Notes: generated by a model from the letters alone, not told the origin. Shown: positions 18,842 through 31,428, counted from the stretch's first letter. The stretch: 64,000 nucleotides of DNA from Trichoplax sp. H2 (GCA_003344405.1 NOWV01000260.1:17747-81746), one strand, 5' to 3'. Made by a program: numbers and translations.

Positions 18842-20731
18842 CTGATGGTATGAATACAGCTAATAAGGTATCTACGGTACTAGTGTATAAACTTATGTTA
18901 TTAATTACGACATTAATATTTCATGATGTACTTTTCATTTTTACTTGCCTGTCTTAGCTTAGCCGTAGTTTAAATACACATTTTTAAGTTCTCATATTCC
19001 TTACTTTCAACTATAATTTTAAATTAAGATTTGGTACATGTTATTTTTAAGTGATTATCTACCAATAAATTGATTAATTATATTTGGAATAGTAATTTAA
19101 TTATCTGATTGCCATCTACCTATACTTGATATCGAGAAAATTATGGCAAGTATTGTTGAAAGTTACTACAGTAAGTAAGCAATCACAACAGGTACTCCTT
19201 ATTTTAAACACAAAAATTTTAATTTCATGGATTGGTTAACTTTCAGTTACCATTTCTTTCAACTATATTATTATATTATCATATTAACAGTATCGTTGAA
19301 TTAGAGTATCAATTTTGGTATACCAGTAATAGCTCTAGTTACTCAGTTATCGGTATCACTTTGATAAATTATGGAATAAAAGATAAATACTTATTTAAAA
19401 GATGCCCTTGAATTCTAGTTCATGTAAATAATAAGAAATTATTTTCTACAATTATAGTAACATGGTAATTTTAGCATAAGTTTATAGCGCGTAAGCACAT
19501 GAAATAGGATTCAGATTAGACTTTTAACGCTATGCAATTTTTGATATACTATCAGAATTTGATCTGCTTCATTTAAATTAGTTACCACTATAGCTATAAA
19601 ACAGTAAGTATTAAATTAAATTTATGTATCCAATTCATGGAATACGAGTATGTAAAACATGAGTATTTTGACAACAATATATTTGATAGTAATTACATCA
19701 AGGTTTTGGATAAATGCAAGTAATATTCAGTCGGAAATCAGCGGGTCATTAGTCGCATTATTCCTAAGTAAATAATTGATGCACTGCAATTGAAAGCCTA
19801 TATTTCAGTAATTGCTCCATAAAGAATCATATTTCATCCAAAACAACATTCTATAACATAGAAATCTTTAGAATATGATATTCATACTATCCTTAAGAAT
19901 TTCATCAACCAATTAATAAGTTACTTTAATTCTGATTCAAAAATTGTAAACTCCTGAAATTTAGTATTAGTAACCGTAAATTGCAACTTTTTAAATTAAA
20001 AGTTGGTAATATAAAGTTTATTGCCGACTAGTTAATAAAACAAATCGGATTTTGGGTTATAATTTACATTTTAAATCCTATCAGAAATTTCATAAATTTA
20101 TATTATAGGTCAATGATAAAACTATTAATATAAAACTATAGCCTGGGTATATTACTATTATTTCGCCATCTAATATTGTCGCATCTTCTTGATGATGGCG
20201 TTAATAAGAGAATTTAAGTAACTTTGGCGTAGATTATAATAAAATACTAATTGTCAGTTTTCATCATAAATGCCTATAATTTAAATTTTAAATATATTCA
20301 TGATCGAGCCATTCGTAATCTACAGCTATTGTGCCCAAATGATATTGGATAGGTCGCTCAAAAATATTGCCTAGCATATTCAGATCATAGTAATCCACAA
20401 ACGATTACAAATTTTACATAATAGTTAGACGAGTCTTTTCGTATGCTTGATACGTGGAACAATAAATTTTATGGGATATAAATCATGCAAACAGTACTAC
20501 GTGTTGATGTAAATTTTATATACACAAGTGATGATCGTCGCAATAACATCACAATTAATTTAGCCATTTAGTAAGACTAATACAGTCCGAACAGAGAAAC
20601 ATAAATGACAATCAAAATAGCTGTGCTTGGACATAACTTGAAACCAGTGAAAGTCACCTTAAACGATGAACAGAATTATGGAGCATTTTAGCTGTGATTG
20701 GGCAGAAATACTGTATAGCGCCTTTGCTTAG
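18842..20731. other. Region likely holding undetected upstream exons
   Basis: About 1.9 kb of very AT-rich sequence between the readable part of the unidentified gene and the WBP4 stop. A possible exon is at 19010-18980 (minus). A 29-codon plus-strand frame starting near 20605 is too short to support. Nothing else could be assigned. Confidence 0.4.
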
Positions 20732-23700
20732 CTATTCATCGTCTCTTTGACGGATATTTTTCTTTAGTCCAAACTTTATACTACGTTTCTTAAATTTAGC
20801 TACACCGCTGTCATTTGTTTGTAGAGATGAAGAAAATGAGTCGATCGTTTTTTGCCTAAATGCGATTTCTTCTTCGGCTGGAACCAGCTCCTTTTTGGGC
20901 TCTGGCTTTGATTCCACTTTCTTTTCAACCACGTCACTGAATACAGTGATATTGACGAAAATTATGGCAATCAATTCTCACATTCATATAGTACATAAGT
21001 AGCTATTATTATTATGGTTAAAATTCATCGTATCGCCTGCGGATAATTTGTAGAATTTTAGTATTGTATGAAACTTACTGTACGGCTACAGTTACCCAAG
21101 CTCCATAGGGAGATGCATTTGCAGTTCCAACAGCCTTGTTTCCACTATCAACTTTATCGATCTTGCGTTTGATTCCAGTTTCTGTCATTCCATTTTCGTT
21201 ATCCTTGTCGATCTTACTTTGCTAATTTTATTGAAAATTAGTATAATATCATATTGTTAGCAACAGTTATACCATTATGAAGTCCTTTGTAATGCGTTAA
21301 CAGCCTATTACAACATGGATAAGTAGAATATGTTTACTTTCGCCATTAATACTTAAAAAGCTATATGTCGGGCTACATGTAATTCGATGCAGCCGTGGGC
21401 TTAAGAGTCTAACTTACAGCAGGCGAATTGCTATCTGCTGTTTTACTGGCATTTTCAACTTTACTTGAATTACTATTAGATGAGTTAAAAGTCAACGTTA
21501 GTTATATGAAAACGATTGAATAGAATGACTTATAATGTTAATGATGCAAATTTTAGATTAGACATAGCTTAGGGCCTATTCAACTTTGAAATTAAACAAT
21601 CAATGAGACTCAAATTAATATAGTGACAACTAGATTTTTTTAAATCAGTCACATATCAGAATAACTGCCGCAAAGAAGTTAAAAATAAGAAAGAAAGAAA
21701 TAAAATATGATAACTCAATTTAAGATAAATTTAACCTTTGATTTTGAATAAATCCGGCGGGCTTTTCCCATTTTGATTCTAAATTGCACAAAAAGAGAAA
21801 TATCACCAATATTAGATTGAAACAAGGAGGCAGAATCATTATCGGAGTCTACCTCCAGTAGTCCAATTATAGTAATACGTGTAGCCTTCTGGAGATAGTT
21901 GAGCAGTCCAACTGCATTGTGAATGTGGTACTGTTTGTACCGGTTGCACCTTGTAATTCTCTAGTGATTACAAATTAGAGAAATATGTCATACGTGCTTT
22001 ACTAATGCATAGTAGCGAGCTCTGTATTGCAAGAGTTTCTAGAAGTCGATGATAGGATGATAGCTACATGAAGCGTTTTATGTTGATAATCGTACAATGA
22101 CAACATAACATATCTACCACCTTGGGGCTTTAATTGCGACTTCTTGTAGGCGCCTTTGCCAGGCAATTCTCGAGCTAAAGCAGGATTACTTTTAATGTCT
22201 TCCCGGAATGCAGCAGCGGCTGCCTGATTTACAAGGATAAAAAATATAAATCTTTCGTAGTTAGGAAAAAGCAAAAGAGCGCATCTATCCACTTTAGCAG
22301 TACTTTTTCGATTGCTTGTAATTCAGCCTGGAGATCTTTCTCTGCATTTTTCTTTTCAGTGCTGCGATGACGAGCCTAGTGTATATAGTGGGATATAAAA
22401 AAGTTATTGGGCCTAACTTCACTATTATATTACCATAACATGTACAATGATCGCTTGGATTATTAAAACGCCTGTACACGCTTGCATACAGTAGTATCTC
22501 AAGCGTAATTAAACGTTGTATCAGCAGCATCATGTAGACTTGAAAGAATTGATACCTCGCGAATTCTTTCTTCAACGCATTTTTTATGCTTAACGCCACG
22601 TTCGTGAAATTCGATACTCTACAATCAATTGTTATTAAAGGATATGGAATTGATTGAAATATGAATTTATTAAGCAGTATTTGATCAAGTATTTAATAGA
22701 CATCCGTTTTATTCGTATAAGAATATTTAAAATAAAGGTAAGCGCAGCATATTCATGTCAACCTTGATTATTGTTTCAAATTACTGCACCTATTATATCG
22801 GTGTTACTTATAAGGAGAAGTACAGCACTACTTATGTTCAATTCGTAATCACGATATAGGAGTAACAACTATACAGACACAATATCCATCGTCTTAGTTA
22901 CGCATAGCATATGAAAGAGAAAGACACTAAATTTGAATTCTAATTCTATGCTTAATGCATGCGTTAATTGAAGGTAGTCTAGCTGATACGTTTAAATTGC
23001 CAATTGATTATATTATTAAACATAACAAAGTTTCGTTGAGACGTAGAAGCATTTCAGTATAACAATTAATTTTGAATTGTCTTTGATTATACGGTTAACC
23101 AGAAGTTAGTCTAAAGAACCTCGTCTTCAACTATGAAGCCAATTGAGCAATCTGTACAGGATACAGGTAGGTTATATCAATATTGTCAATGAAACGCCTT
23201 ATAGAAACTTAATTACTGACAGGATTCCAATGCAACGATTATTTATAATTATCAAGAATCATATAGTAATGCATGCTACAAAAAGAATTTGCTTTGGAAA
23301 GATAAACAGATGACAAATGCTCGTCTAAACTGGAACTAGAAATATGATTGTAATCAATAGCTGAGCTAAATCCTAAATGGTAGAATGACAGCATTTGATC
23401 ACAGCAAGAAATCTATACACAAAGAAACGCTACTAAATTGTCCATGAAGGATCAGTGGAATGGTAAATACAATTCACTTAATATAATTAAAACTAGAAAT
23501 AGGATTGCATCAAAAGCTGCAGCTGATTGAATGTTGTCTACATATTAACGGGCTTACCGCTTTATTGTCGGTTATCCAGCATTTACAAAATTCGCAAAAC
23601 TTTTTAGGTTGTGATACCCAATATTCAGCCCTAGATAGTCAAGAATAATACTATAACGATCAATTATCCTATACTATGCATTACCATATGATTATCGGTG

Positions 23701-23755
23701 AAAACTGAACTATCCAGTTATCATCTTATGGAGCCATGACATGCTAAGCTTACAT
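20732..23755 (-). CDS. WBP4: WW domain-binding protein 4 / formin-binding protein 21 (about 289 aa)
   Basis: Spliceosome-associated protein that binds proline-rich splicing factors in the nucleus. Coding exons, minus strand: 23755-23754 (AT of the start codon), 23630-23558, 22618-22556, 22375-22304, 22223-22118, 21960-21853, 21778-21736, 21472-21418, 21221-21079, 20936-20732. Phases agree throughout. The N-terminus AEYWVSQPKKFCEFCKCW plus FHERGVKH forms the U1-type CCHH zinc finger. A Lys/Glu-rich helix and an Ala-rich AAAAAFREDI segment follow. One WW domain is split over two exons (SWTAQ, GYTYYYN, SKWEKP). An SPYGAW motif and the basic-acidic tail NIRQRDDE end the protein. Vertebrate WBP4 is longer (about 376 aa) with two WW domains; here only one is visible. 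The start codon appears split AT|G; upstream in frame is a stop and no other ATG. Confidence 0.93.
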
Positions 23756-24272
23756 ATTGCCTTCAAATCGTCAATGTTGTGCCAGTAATTTTCAATACTT
23801 CTGATTCTGATTTATTTCATTATCATGAATAGCCCCAAGAAAATCAATAGCATTAATGAATAGAGGAATGATGTTATAACCATCATTTATCCTATGCTAT
23901 CCCATTTCCATATCGCTGTCGATGAAAACTTGATTATCAAGTCATCATCTTATCGAGCTATGATTTACAAAGCTTACGTATTGCCTTCAAGTCGCCAATG
24001 TTGTACTGGTAATTTTCAACACTTGCAATCCCGGTCTATTTCGCTATCACAAATAGCCCTAAGAAAATCAATAACATAACGAATAACTATCATTTATTCT
24101 ATGCTATGCACTACCATTATAATCGTTGATGAAAACTGAACGATCAATCATTATCTTGTCAGCCTAGGGCTTGCTAAGCTTACCTACAGTATTGCCTTCA
24201 AGTCGACAATGTTGTACTAGCAATTTTCAACACTTGTAGTTCTAGCCAATTTCGTTAACATAAATAGCAACA
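23655..24272. repeat. Three-copy tandem repeat (about 211-224 bp) upstream of WBP4
   Basis: Anchor GCCTTCAA(A/G)TCG recurs at 23759, 23983 and 24194, giving periods of 224 and 211 bp. The copies are diverged, with small indels. The repeat unit includes, on the minus strand, the 5' UTR end, start-codon AT and GTAAGC donor of WBP4 exon 1. The other two copies keep a GTAAGC donor but lack the AT that completes ATG. Confidence 0.8.
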
Positions 24273-24394
24273 GAGTATTTGATTAATTAGCCCAGGTGAT
24301 GGTTAAATGCGCTCTCCAACAGTATACTTGTCAGCAACAGCGAAGAGAAAGGAGATGCTAGCTGCAGTTTGAACTGGTTGCTTGGATAATCTGC

Positions 24395-24785
24395 AAGCTA
24401 CGGCAATTGAGGAAATGCAAGTGATAGTGCGCAAACTCTATACGATCCGCTGTCACGTTGTCTTCCGTCTGAGGTTCTTTCCTCTTTAGGCTTCGAGGTC
24501 AGAGAAGCTTCTTACCGCAAAGTTTGGAGGTTTCTAGAGTTTACAGCCGGCGCTGATCAAAATCAGTTGCTGAAAGTATGGATTGCCTGTGCTTCTGTAA
24601 TCTATCCCGCAAGTGGCGTTATGAGAAGAATTTTTCTCTTTACTGTTGATCGAATGTCCATGGCAGTAGAGTAGTTTGCATGGTAACTTAGAGTCATGAA
24701 AGAGTTCTCGTTATTAGGCAACGCTATCACTAGCCAATTAGTTCTGCTACCGCTGGTTGAACTGCAATGCAGACTAGAAACAGCG
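24395..24785 (+). other. Candidate coding fragment(s), unidentified
   Basis: A GC-richer island in otherwise AT-rich DNA. A stop-free plus-strand frame of about 88 codons runs from an AG-flanked position near 24411 to a TAG near 24675, with segments such as EVREASYRKVWRFLEF and VWIACASVIYPASGV. It lacks an early ATG. A second frame of 39 codons starts at ATG 24698 and reads SQLVLLPLVELQCRLETAL. Both read like protein, but I cannot join them or assign a family. They could be exons of an unmodelled gene, a gene relic or a piece of a mobile element. Confidence 0.3.
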
Positions 24786-26014
24786 CTTGCAGAATGTAAT
24801 ATTTACAAACAATAGGACGGCTTTTGCGGTAACTTCCACTGTACATTAGGCTGGACGAGACTGCTCGAAGTTAATAAAGAATCATGCTTAACATTTTTGA
24901 CTTTGTATATTCTGGTCCAGTCTACTACTGTAAACTGATTGCAATCACACCCGTCATTTTCTATCCAATACGGCATGTATGTCCGTCGTTCTATCAATAT
25001 TATGACTCCATTAATTAATCTTACTTACAAAATCCGTTAGCCGTCTCGTATGCATTATTGTTAACAGATATTAGATTGGCCTACAGTAATATCTTTAGAT
25101 GCTAGTAGACCCTCACTCCGCGTACATTCGTACACTATATTCGTATATAGAACTGACAGTAATATCTTAAGGTTTACGCTTATATGTGAGTACAGTTAAT
25201 GAGTCATATCATATCGGTATATTGCATGGATATGATTGCTGTAATGAACGCATAGTAGTTTATTATAACAACAATCATTAGGTATATCAATTGAGTTGTA
25301 GAGTTTAAAATTGACAGAGTATACTAATTCCAAAATATGAGCATTGTAGGAACGAAAGTAGACCCATAAATTAATTTACCAATCAAAGTGAGCTTTTCCT
25401 TATGGATCTAGCTTCAAAATAGCCCATAACAATCAAGCAGTCAATGCACGATTGGATACTTATGCAAGGAATACGAGCTTAAACACTCGGGATCAACTTG
25501 AAAATTCGTATATCGGTGCTATAGCAACTATTGTTGATGCATAGCGTCGTTTGTATTCTGTGTTGAATTTCTACTAGTTCTATCTTTTCGATATTTTTAT
25601 TCGTATAACAATCTTTTGGAATCCGCATGGAACGTTGGCGAGATTAACTAACTTAAATGGCTATTGATGTTAATATAGGAGATCCTATATTAGTAGAGAT
25701 ATCTAATTATGACGATTATAATAGTATTGTCGACTAAAAGTATATGAACATTATAACCAGTTGTCATATATGCCGTATTTGGGAAAATAGACGATAATAT
25801 AAAGCACTATAGTATTAGTGGAGCTCCTACCGTATTCATTAGGAAGCTATGGTAACTTGTAACATGGTAGATGGTGTTTGCCAATTGCACATAAAGCGAG
25901 GTCTTTCTGTTGATAGCTATAGCTAGTTCTTATCCTCCGTTAACATTAGATACCCAATAAAATGTAATTAAGCTATTACTACCCACTGACGTTTTCTTTG
26001 GATTTGAATTTATT
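24786..26014. other. Non-coding stretch
   Basis: AT-rich sequence with no supported exon. Around 25515-25560 a short segment (GGTGCTATAGCAACTATTGT) resembles the region 60-90 bp upstream of the first P450 gene (near 32561). It may be part of the duplicated P450 5' end at 26.0 kb. Confidence 0.4.
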
Positions 26015-26150
26015 ACACCGGAATTCTTCAGTCAGTTGTTTTACTAGAATATTATGATATTACTTATTAGCTTTATCTACAAAAATTACGTATTACCTTA
26101 CCCGGGTACTATAAGGTTGGGCATACCAGTTGCTCTTCCGAAACTAATAA
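26015..26150 (+). pseudogene. Decayed 5' fragment of a cytochrome P450
   Basis: About 135 bp align well with the first 50 or so codons of the P450 gene at 32658 (matching about 32670-32805). The readable portion corresponds to the N-terminal anchor region and the segment LGIPVALPK, beside LGIPVAPPK in the intact gene. No ATG is preserved at the expected place. Similarity stops abruptly where the intact gene reads IIGNN, and the rest of the P450 is missing. This is a truncated duplicate in the same orientation as the cluster, about 6.5 kb outside it. Confidence 0.75.
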
Positions 26151-26807
26151 TTATTTGCATGCATGCATGTTTGTCAATCAATCAACCTATGGCACTACTT
26201 ACGTAGTAGTCTGTTTGATAATGCTGCCCTCTAGAATATTCCAAATAAGCTATGCTATACTTGCCAATGAGAGCATGTACATTGTACTCAGTCATCTATG
26301 CATAGATGTTACAAGATTGACCACACATAAATATCTCTGTGACTAATGAGACATTCTAAACGATTAGATTTAGAAAAGCTAGCAGACAGGAAGGTTTTAT
26401 TTTGCTAATATAATGTTTCCCATAACGGTAATACGAATGATTGATTTAAGGACAAGTATAAAGCGTGTTGTGCATGTTGTACAATAAAATGTTGACTATG
26501 ACTACGTATACATGTACTGAACAATGTGCACATACATTTCTATCAAAAGCGTGACGAAAAATGGATGATAATATAGTTGTACCTACATATCAATGCCTGC
26601 TAACATAAGCACATACATAAGTGCTCAGAGTAAAGTTTCCTCTACCAAATTTAACTCAAAGAATCTTGGTTAGAATAATAGAAAGGTAGACTGCTAAAAA
26701 TTACGATACGAGCATTATACGTATTTGAAGTACCGTAGTTAAGGATTTAGAGCACATAGTTTAATCATAAACTGCTCATAAGCATCAAGGTTCCAAACGA
26801 TAAGTCA
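26151..26807. other. 3' flank of the acyl-CoA synthetase gene
   Basis: About 650 bp between the P450 relic and the stop of the minus-strand acyl-CoA synthetase. A 63-codon open frame at 26155-26346 has no recognisable content. It probably includes the 3' UTR. Confidence 0.45.
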
Positions 26808-29800
26808 TTAATATTTACTTTTGATACGTTTAACTTCCCTTTCCTTTAGGACACGTCGTAATATTTTACCGCTAGCAGATTTAGGAATCTCTTTTACAAA
26901 TTCGATACCACCACGTAATTTTTTCTGTGGTGATACTTTCTTATTGACAAACTCCAAAATATCTTTAGCTGATGCACCAGGCTTTACTACTACAATTCCT
27001 TTTGGCAATTCTCCACAGTCTTCGTCTGGAACACCAATCACTGCAGCATCCATGACGTTGTCGTGTGTCATTAATAAGGCTTCCAATTCCGCTGGTGCAA
27101 CCTGTTATGGTAGATTAGAGCATTTCTGATTTAATGTAGCTTTAAGATTGACTTATAAATAATACTAATACTATATGATAATCAGATTTAAAATTTAACA
27201 CATATAATGCAAGGTATAAAAGTTCGACCTGAAAAGCCTTATATTTAATGAGCTCTTTAACTCGATCTACAACGTAAAAAAATTCATCACTATCGTAATA
27301 ACCAATGTCACCAGTGTGCAACCAGCCGTCTTTATCGATTGTATTTTGGGTGGCTTTTTCATTTTTCAAGTAACCTTTCATTATCATTGCACCTTTCAAC
27401 AGAATTTCACCCTCCTTGTAGGGTCCTAATGTCTCACCAGTCAATACATCAATGACCTAAGTTTGCAAAGCAGTTAAATAAATAGCCATAGAAGGTCCTT
27501 ACGATTCAAAGATAAGGTCGCTACTAAACTTAATCTGCTGTTCTTACTAAAACTATATCAATCCACTAAACAGTAGCAAACATCATTGGATCATTCTATT
27601 AACCGATTAAAAATTATTGTCTATACCTTGCATTTCATGAAAGGAATCAAATGTCCAACGCTGCCATGTCTGATAGAATTATATGGATTAAGGTGACCAC
27701 TACCTGTAGTTTCGGTCATTCCGTAACCTAATTTATCAATAAAGAAAATTGTACACTGCAGCAGAATTCTTGCATATACAGTTACTAAAGACTAGGTCAG
27801 TAATATCACCAAAATATTTTGCTAAATACAATTAAAATTAAACCTTGCAATATCTTGATTTTTAAACGTTTTTCAGCTGCTTGTTGAAGTTCTTTGCTTA
27901 ATGGAGCAGCGCCGCATGATGATCGCCACATCGATGAGATATCATACTTATCAACCATAGGATGCTTAGCAAAAAATGCGACAAGGGGAGGCACTAACGG
28001 TGCGTATGTTACCTAAATTTTATTTAATTATTCCAAAATATTCACTAAATCATGCGATATACAGTATTTCATACAATGAGCGGCGCATTAGATAAAAGTA
28101 ATTTAATTTTACTATGGATATACAGCCAAATTATACAGTACTTTAAATTTAAAGTTGTACCTACAATGAGAAAAATTACAGAAACAATACCTTGTATTTT
28201 TCCACACATTTTAAAAATACTTGTGGATCAAATCGAGGCAACATAATTACGGTTACGCCAAAGTATATAGGCGCTAGCATGCAGACGATCATTCCAAAGA
28301 TGTGATAAAGTGGCAAAACACACAAAAAGATCTCAGGATCTTTCAAAAGAAATTGTTCTGGGCTAACAGCCGCCTGACAGGCAGTAACGATATTGCGATG
28401 TGTCAAGCAAACACCTACGAAGACAAGTCGATACTAGGAGATAAGTTATATATTGGCGAATAACTATTTATCATGTTGTCTTGCAATATTAATAACTCAT
28501 AAGTTCAATAGGTTCATTATCGCTAAGTAATGCACGGCAACAATCACCTTTGGCTAATCCAGTAGTTCCACTTGAGAAGGGGACAGCCGCGACATCTTCT
28601 GCCATTGTTCTGGCTGGTAATCGAATCGTTAATCGATCGTCTTCTAAGATATTGCGTATGCTTGTAAATCCATCCAGCTCTCCAATAATAAAGCGTTCTT
28701 TAATAGGGCTATGCAATTCATTTAAGTAACAAGATTTAGATTTTATATGACGAGAATTTATGTCTTCATATTAGCGAGTGGACAGCTTACTATTAATTCG
28801 ACTGTTTTATTCAATTATATGAAACAACAGCATAATTTGTTTGTTGCTTATCGACTACGATTACATTAACAGTAATCAATCAAAACCTAGGAATAGATCA
28901 GTCGAATGCCTGCTACTATTATGAGAAATACAATACAGTAATATGATTTTAAAAAGGAACGTACGGCACCATTGCTTAGAGATTCAAATAACGTAGAATA
29001 GATATTATAATTCAATATAACTTGAGGTAACAGCTGAATGAATAGAAACGTGCGCCATTAACAGGACTGCACTATTTTATCATAATTTTCACTAAAATTG
29101 ACTTACACAAGCTTACAAATTTCTTCAACGTTATCAACAAATTCAGGATTAGTAACAACATATTTTGCTTCGGTAATATCGAACTGATGCTTGAGTTCAC
29201 GGACAGTATATAACGGATTGCTGGTTGTAACAACACCGCCAGCATACAAGGTTCCTATATAAACAGCAGCATATTCTAATACATTTGTAGAATAAATTGC
29301 TAAGCAATCGCCTTTACGGAAACCATTTTGCATTAAATATGAACCAAATCGGCGTATTTGATCACGAAATTGTCCAAATGTGATATACCGACCAGTTATT
29401 CCATCCACCTACAGTATATACGATTATTTAACCGTTTAGTAAAATAGGACAAAATTATTTGAGAGATCTCAAAAGTGTTTGAGTAGTAGTGAAAGAGCAT
29501 GTATACCCCTATGTACAAGAATTCAAGCGTCTAAATTTGCATCAATCATACTTCAAGAGAAATCGAAGTTAATCAGCTGTAATTCTGTAATATCATGCAT
29601 CGCATAGATACGTATTAACATACGTAGACAAGTGATCTTACTGACGGCATAACGTAGTGCAAGTATCAATCAGTTTACATGTCATACTTTCAGATCATCA
29701 TTATTACTGATACGGGTATAAGCAGCACGATAATAAGCATGATTAATTTATTAAGGCATCCAATTGATGGACATCTTTTCAATGTTTCAATCACCATTGA

Positions 29801-30370
29801 TTGCCGTGCAAATCAATCGTCGAATGTAAAGTATTGGCGTCCACAGGTTATACATGCCCCCAAAAGGAGCATAAGCAACTCTATTACAAGTAAGTGTACA
29901 ACTATCATTACACTTATCTTCTGAGTACCATTTTTAGCATTATTTTCAAGATAACGTGTAGAATGATTTGCCTAAACTGCTACAGAAAAGCAATTACTTC
30001 TTCCTGCAATGCCAACTACTGTGTTATACTGTTTAGTACGTACACTCTTACCGTATTGATTGGGCCGCAAACTGTTGTTATCATATATTAAATAATATAC
30101 AGCATATTAAGTGTCACGAGCGAAATTGCTACTATACGAGCATTGCATTCTCTTTAGTTTGTTCCAAAAGATCTGGATACTCATTAATTTACATGAATTT
30201 CTATCACAAATCAATAAACGCTATGATGAAAGTTCAAAATTGCAACGTAATTTGCTCTCGTCTCTTACAAAGAGTCGTCTATCCCGAAATCGTTCGATGT
30301 TAGCAAATGCCAGTTCGACAACATTGGGAAACTGCACAACGTCCATCTTATACCTTGATGTAATCTCCAT
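26808..30370 (-). CDS. Acyl-CoA synthetase, 4-coumarate-CoA ligase/luciferase-like (526 aa, 8 exons)
   Basis: ANL-superfamily enzyme that activates a carboxylic acid as acyl-AMP and passes it to CoA; the substrate is unknown. Exons on the minus strand: 30370-30269, 29408-29107, 28708-28548, 28414-28191, 28012-27844, 27727-27627, 27456-27229, 27101-26808. Phases agree and give 526 residues, typical of the 4CL branch. Motifs in order: P-loop [10 protein letters not shown] (usual Pro replaced by Ala) continuing [53 protein letters not shown] and the catalytic-Lys tail [11 protein letters not shown]. The C-terminus KSKY is only loosely like a peroxisomal SKL signal. The first exon supplies [14 protein letters not shown] and joins VDG in phase across an 859-bp intron. 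An alternative start is the internal ATG at 30346. Between exons 2 and 3 the protein is a little shorter than most relatives, so a small exon may have been missed. Confidence 0.92.
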
Positions 30371-30659
30371 CTTTACTATAAGTGATCTTATCCACTCTTC
30401 AACTTATCGTATTAAGACTGAAAAAAGGGCAAAACAGGAAAGGAAGCAGCAATAGCACAAGGTTTCCCAAACAGCGCTGAGCGATGAGATGATTGTTTAC
30501 TTTACTGCATGCCAGCCGAATCGACTACAGTACTCTGACTGACCTTGCGCCTACCTTCCCACCAGCTCCAACACTCTACTTTCCTCTATACCATGCCTGA
30601 GGCAGGGATTCAGGCCTATACAGTTCCACTCTACTTCTGCACCAATCGAACGCATGCGC

Positions 30660-30760
30660 TCCGAAAACGCCCAAGGTTTCACCCACTACAGTACATTGCT
30701 AGAGTCTACAGTACGTACTATAATGGACTGTATCCTTTGCATACTGTACTGTACAGGTAG
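30660..30760. repeat. GTAC-rich cluster
   Basis: Five GTAC tetramers in about 75 bp, as CAGTAC, ACGTAC and CTGTAC. This is the same motif as the block at 9731-9813. It lies upstream of the acyl-CoA synthetase start, just before the 215-bp tandem repeat. Confidence 0.55.
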
Positions 30761-30784
30761 GTAGCATGAATTAAAACACCCCTT

Positions 30785-31428
30785 GACTTCCTCAGGTTGC
30801 AATTATAATATAATTTACTCATATTCACTTTTTTCCACTTCTTTTAATGCAATATACCAACGTTGTGTTGTAAAACCTTTGTGATCATGTACCTTCATTT
30901 TATTGCATATCATTCGGTTCGTCTTACAACTACCAAGGACTATCTAAATCATGACTCAAAATGCATGGTTTGCATATGCAATCAGTGCGATTGTAATGAC
31001 AATGACTTCCTCAGGTTGCAATTATAATTTACTCATATTCACTTTTTTCCACTTCTTTTAATGCTATATACCAACGTTGTGTTGTAAAACCTTTGTGATC
31101 AAGTACCTTCACTTTATTGCATATCATTCGGTTCGTCTTACAACTACCAAGGACTATCTAAATCATGACTCAAAATGCATGGTTTGCATATGCAATCAGT
31201 GCGATTGTAATGACAATGACTTACTCAGGTTGCAATTATAACTTACTCATATTAACTTTTATCCACTTCTTTTAATGCAATATACCAAAGTTGTGTTGTA
31301 AACCCTTGTGATCATGTACCTTCACTTTATTGCAGATTATTCGGTTCGTCTTACAACTACCAAGGACTATCTAAATCATGACTCAAAATGCATGGTTTGC
31401 ATATCCAATCAGTGCGATTGTAATGACA
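30785..31428. repeat. Three-copy tandem repeat of about 215 bp
   Basis: Copies begin at 30785, 31004 and 31218 with GACTTCCTCAGGTTGCAATT or close variants (periods 219 and 214 bp) and end TGTAATGACAA. The first two are nearly identical and the third carries more changes. The unit includes the inverted segment ATGCATGGTTTGCATATGCA. No long open frame runs through. Intergenic, between the acyl-CoA synthetase and the P450 cluster. Confidence 0.9.

Noticed and set aside
23655-24272. CRISPR-like array
   Set aside because: Repeats are about 215 bp, only three copies, diverged and without unique spacers, in a eukaryotic gene context.
26821-27129. 102-codon plus-strand frame
   Set aside because: Antisense shadow of the last acyl-CoA synthetase exon.
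29679-30455. Plus-strand frames of 65-114 codons
   Set aside because: They cover the large first intron and first exon of the minus-strand acyl-CoA synthetase. No domain is recognisable and they overlap each other.
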